Below are positions 59,724 to 61,867 of a stretch of DNA of 61,867 nucleotides, in pieces. Source of the DNA: CAKZQX01 sp034437035 (lineage in GTDB: Bacteria > Chloroflexota > Chloroflexia > Chloroflexales > Chloroflexaceae); contig DAOTUI010000219.1 of NCBI GenBank assembly GCA_034437035.1, positions 1-61,867 on the forward strand. The letters are read 5' to 3'. The notes beneath the pieces were generated by a model that was given only the letters and a program-made list of their open reading frames with translations, ran no database searches and was not told the DNA's origin. A program made the translations under genes and the position numbers. The first letter of the stretch is position 1; each line of letters starts with the position of its first letter.

Positions 59724-61364
59724 ATGAGCCTGCATGAGTTTGCTCAGGAGATACAGACCGTTCGTGATCAGGTGTTGCAGTTGTATCACCGGATCGGCAC
59801 AGCCTCACCGGAGGAACATGCGTTACTGTCCGGGCCGATTGAGGATCTCATGATTCGCGTTGAACAACTACACTGGCAGATGGAGCATACCAAGGCTACG
59901 CATACGCCGACGGCGGACGCTCCCGCTCCCGCCGCTACCGAGGCACAACCGCCTGACCGGATGGATGTGCAGATGGATGCACAGTGCCGGGTGGAACGGT
60001 TGGCGCAGTTGGAGTTCATGAACAAACATAAAGAGGCACTTGTGGCGCGTGAACGGGCCACACGCATCAGCGCCGAGCAATCATGCCGGCGACTGACTCT
60101 CTTGTCGGATGTCAGCCATATCCTGCTCGAGACACCGGATGAGGCAACGATGCTGGCGCGGGTGGCGCGGTTTGTTGCCGCCTTTCCGTCTGACTGGTGT
60201 GTGATCGATATGATTGAACCGGATGGGCAGATTCGCTGCGTAACAATGGCTCATCGTTTTCCGGAAGGAGAGCGCCTCCTGCATACTCTGCATGCCAACT
60301 ATCCCAACGATCCGGCGCTGCCTGGATCAGTGTTTCAGGTGATCCGGACGGGGCAGCCGGTGTTTATGCCCGAAGTTGTGCCAATCCTGTTAGAGCCGTT
60401 TTCCCGCGATGCCGAACATCTCCGCCTGCTCCAGACAGCCGGTACCCGTTCAGCTATGATTGTGCCGCTCAAGCGGCATGGGCAGGTGCTGGGCACAATC
60501 GCGTTTGTCTCTGCCCAGACGAATCACTATGGGCTGGATGATCTGAGTATGGCGAAGAATCTGGCCTCACGGGTTGCGGCGGCAGTGGAGCAAGCGCGGC
60601 GCTACCAGGAGGTGCAGGAAACGGTGCAGCAGCGCGATCAGTTTTTCTCTATTTTGTCGCATGAGCTAAAGACGCCACTGACAACGCTGCTGGGTTTCTC
60701 GCGCATCCTACAGCAGTGGATCAGCCGGCCGTGTATCGATGTTGAGCGCACCCATCGCGGGCTGGAGCGCATTGTTGAGCAGGTCTATCGCCTGAATGAT
60801 TTGATCAATGTGCTGCTGGACTTTTCGCGTCTTCAGACATCACAGTTTGCCATTCAGCGTGTCCCGGTGGACCTTGCCGCGCTGATCCGGGAGGTGGTCG
60901 AGGAGATCCGGCCGGTGCTGCGGCGTCACACGATTACGGTGAACGATTCGGGTGCGCCGTTGATTATCGCGGGCGATTGTGTGCGGCTCCGGCAGGTGGT
61001 ACAAAACCTGCTGGACAATGCGCTCAAGTATAGTCCCAAGGGCGGGGCGGTGCAGGTTGAGCTTGAGCAGCAAGAGGCGCAGGCATGTGTCCGGATAACT
61101 GACCAGGGCATTGGTATTCCGGCCGCAGCGCTACCACATCTCTTCCAGGGGTTCTACCGAGCGGAAAATGTGGATTCTCATCGGATCAGTGGTATGGGGA
61201 TCGGGCTGTATGTAGTTAACGAGATTGTGGCGATGCATGATGGCACGGTTGAGGTGGCGAGTGACGCGGGGGTGGGGAGTACCTTTACGTTATATCTGCC
61301 GCTGATGCAGCGCTCGTCGCTGCAACCGGCGGAGCAACTCAAGGAGCGGATTGCCTACGCATAG
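59724..61364 (+). CDS. GAF-containing sensor histidine kinase
   Basis: 546 residues. A coiled-coil N-terminus with a proline/alanine-rich stretch (about 55-80) precedes a GAF domain (about 130-300, ending LASRVAAAVEQARRY). The DHp domain follows with the phospho-accepting histidine in ILSHELKTPLTTLLGF (about 312), and a complete HATPase domain has NLLDNALKYSPKGG, DQGIGIPAAALPHLF and GMGIGLYVV. It is cytoplasmic. The ATG has GAGGAGAG upstream. It is divergent from the other kinase genes and has no response regulator downstream. Confidence 0.93.
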   Translation: MSLHEFAQEIQTVRDQVLQLYHRIGTASPEEHALLSGPIEDLMIRVEQLHWQMEHTKATHTPTADAPAPAATEAQPPDRMDVQMDAQCRVERLAQLEFMNKHKEALVARERATRISAEQSCRRLTLLSDVSHILLETPDEATMLARVARFVAAFPSDWCVIDMIEPDGQIRCVTMAHRFPEGERLLHTLHANYPNDPALPGSVFQVIRTGQPVFMPEVVPILLEPFSRDAEHLRLLQTAGTRSAMIVPLKRHGQVLGTIAFVSAQTNHYGLDDLSMAKNLASRVAAAVEQARRYQEVQETVQQRDQFFSILSHELKTPLTTLLGFSRILQQWISRPCIDVERTHRGLERIVEQVYRLNDLINVLLDFSRLQTSQFAIQRVPVDLAALIREVVEEIRPVLRRHTITVNDSGAPLIIAGDCVRLRQVVQNLLDNALKYSPKGGAVQVELEQQEAQACVRITDQGIGIPAAALPHLFQGFYRAENVDSHRISGMGIGLYVVNEIVAMHDGTVEVASDAGVGSTFTLYLPLMQRSSLQPAEQLKERIAYA

Positions 61365-61382
61365 GCGCAGTGCGGTGCATGT

Positions 61383-61575
61383 ACACGACGTACGCGGTCG
61401 GTTCCAAACCAGGCGTTTATCTGGATAATCGGCCCGACTCGCCTGCGGCAGCATGGTATGTTCTTTTTCTTTTTCACAAAAAAATTCACAAAGTGAATTT
61501 TTCATGAAAAAACTGGTCTCTTCCGCCCTGCCGGAGGCTCAACGGTCTTCCGGGTCAAGCACCGCGTACGTCGTG
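61383..61575 (+). repeat. Palindromic 200-bp element, copy 17
   Basis: ACACGACGTACGCGGTCGGT to CACCGCGTACGTCGTG. The terminal repeat itself carries ACGACGTACG in place of ACGAGTTACG at both ends, a matched change in the two arms. Core TTTTTCACAAAAAAATTCAC, with a one-arm defect (TTTTTCATGAAAAA). Confidence 0.88.
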
Positions 61576-61585
61576 TGAATAAGTA

Positions 61586-61803
61586 ACAGGACTTACGCGG
61601 TGGGCGTTCAAACGGACCGTTTGAACGCGATAACGGCGTATTTCGCCTGCGGCAGCATGGTGCTTTTTTGTCTTTTTCCGAAAAATTTGGCACGTTGTGC
61701 CAAATTTTTCGGAAAAAGCATGTCCCATTCCACCCTGTCGGAGGCGAATCGGGCCAGTTGTCCAGGCAGATGCCTGGGTTTGGAGCCAACCGCGTAACTC
61801 CTG
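61586..61803 (+). repeat. Palindromic 200-bp element, copy 18
   Basis: ACAGGACTTACGCGGTGGGC to AACCGCGTAACTCCTG, with core CTTTTTCCGAAAAATTTGGC and exact complement around ACGTTGTG. Flanked by TAAGTA (61580-61585) and TAAGTA (61804-61809). Confidence 0.88.
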
Positions 61804-61808
61804 TAAGT

Positions 61809-61843
61809 AAACAGACGGGAAGGTTACATCTTCCCGTCTGTTT
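61809..61843. terminator. 14-bp perfect hairpin, terminator-like
   Basis: AAACAGACGGGAAG pairs with CTTCCCGTCTGTTT around GTTACAT, right after copy 18. The A and T tracts at the stem base would allow termination in either direction. Confidence 0.6.
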
Positions 61844-61867
61844 GCATGCGCGCGGATCGCTGTGCGG

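Overview
The window looks like chromosomal DNA from a member of the Chloroflexota, most likely class Chloroflexia. The reasons are indirect: mevalonate-pathway decarboxylase of the kind characterised from Roseiflexus, many multi-GAF/PAS signalling proteins, a 7TM-GAF-helix-turn-helix membrane regulator, divergent bioB/bioY, and GC-rich genes separated by repeat-rich intergenic DNA. No rRNA, tRNA, CRISPR array, phage gene or transposase gene was recognised, so the genus is not settled.

Layout. 0-3 kb: guaB behind a good promoter and a leader with an intrinsic-terminator-like hairpin, then a mevalonate-pathway decarboxylase. 3-8 kb: a small unknown gene and an O-methyltransferase on the minus strand, then a tight three-gene operon (type III polyketide synthase, methyltransferase, FAD oxidoreductase) that looks like a phenolic-lipid/quinone pathway. 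8-14.5 kb: glgX, nth, a soluble histidine kinase and a YgfZ-like folate protein. 14.5-19.5 kb: a very large eight-GAF SpoIIE-type phosphatase. 20-31 kb: GT-C-like membrane protein, bioB with an overlapping PAS gene, divergent bioY, a membrane regulator, pgsA, a secreted glycosidase-like protein and a CPBP protease. 31-38.5 kb: a three-gene proton-translocating transhydrogenase operon, a GH5-like lipoprotein and ilvD. 38.9-46 kb: a diguanylate cyclase, a zincin-GH18-TPR operon with a consensus promoter, and a secreted unknown protein. 46.5-54.8 kb: ferredoxin-like protein, ECF sigma/anti-sigma pair, a phosphatidylserine decarboxylase homologue that lacks the self-cleavage serine, a double-HTH regulator, a gene-poor stretch with a 112-bp tandem duplication, an S9 peptidase, and a 37-residue membrane peptide with its own promoter and terminator. 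55-61.4 kb: response regulator and three sensor proteins, one lacking the ATPase domain.

The most striking feature is not a gene. About eighteen copies of a roughly 200-bp, almost fully palindromic element occupy intergenic gaps. Each has 14-16 bp terminal inverted repeats (ACAGGAGTTACGCGGT type), an inner GC-rich arm pair, and a central A+T-rich hairpin whose sequence differs from copy to copy while staying self-complementary. Several are flanked by exact 6-7 bp direct repeats, as expected for transposition, and they often sit head to tail in pairs that share one copy of the duplicated target. A second family of about 120 bp (three copies) and a set of short GGCAGCCATGCTGCC palindromes are also dispersed here. 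All functions are inferred from reading the sequence; nothing was searched.
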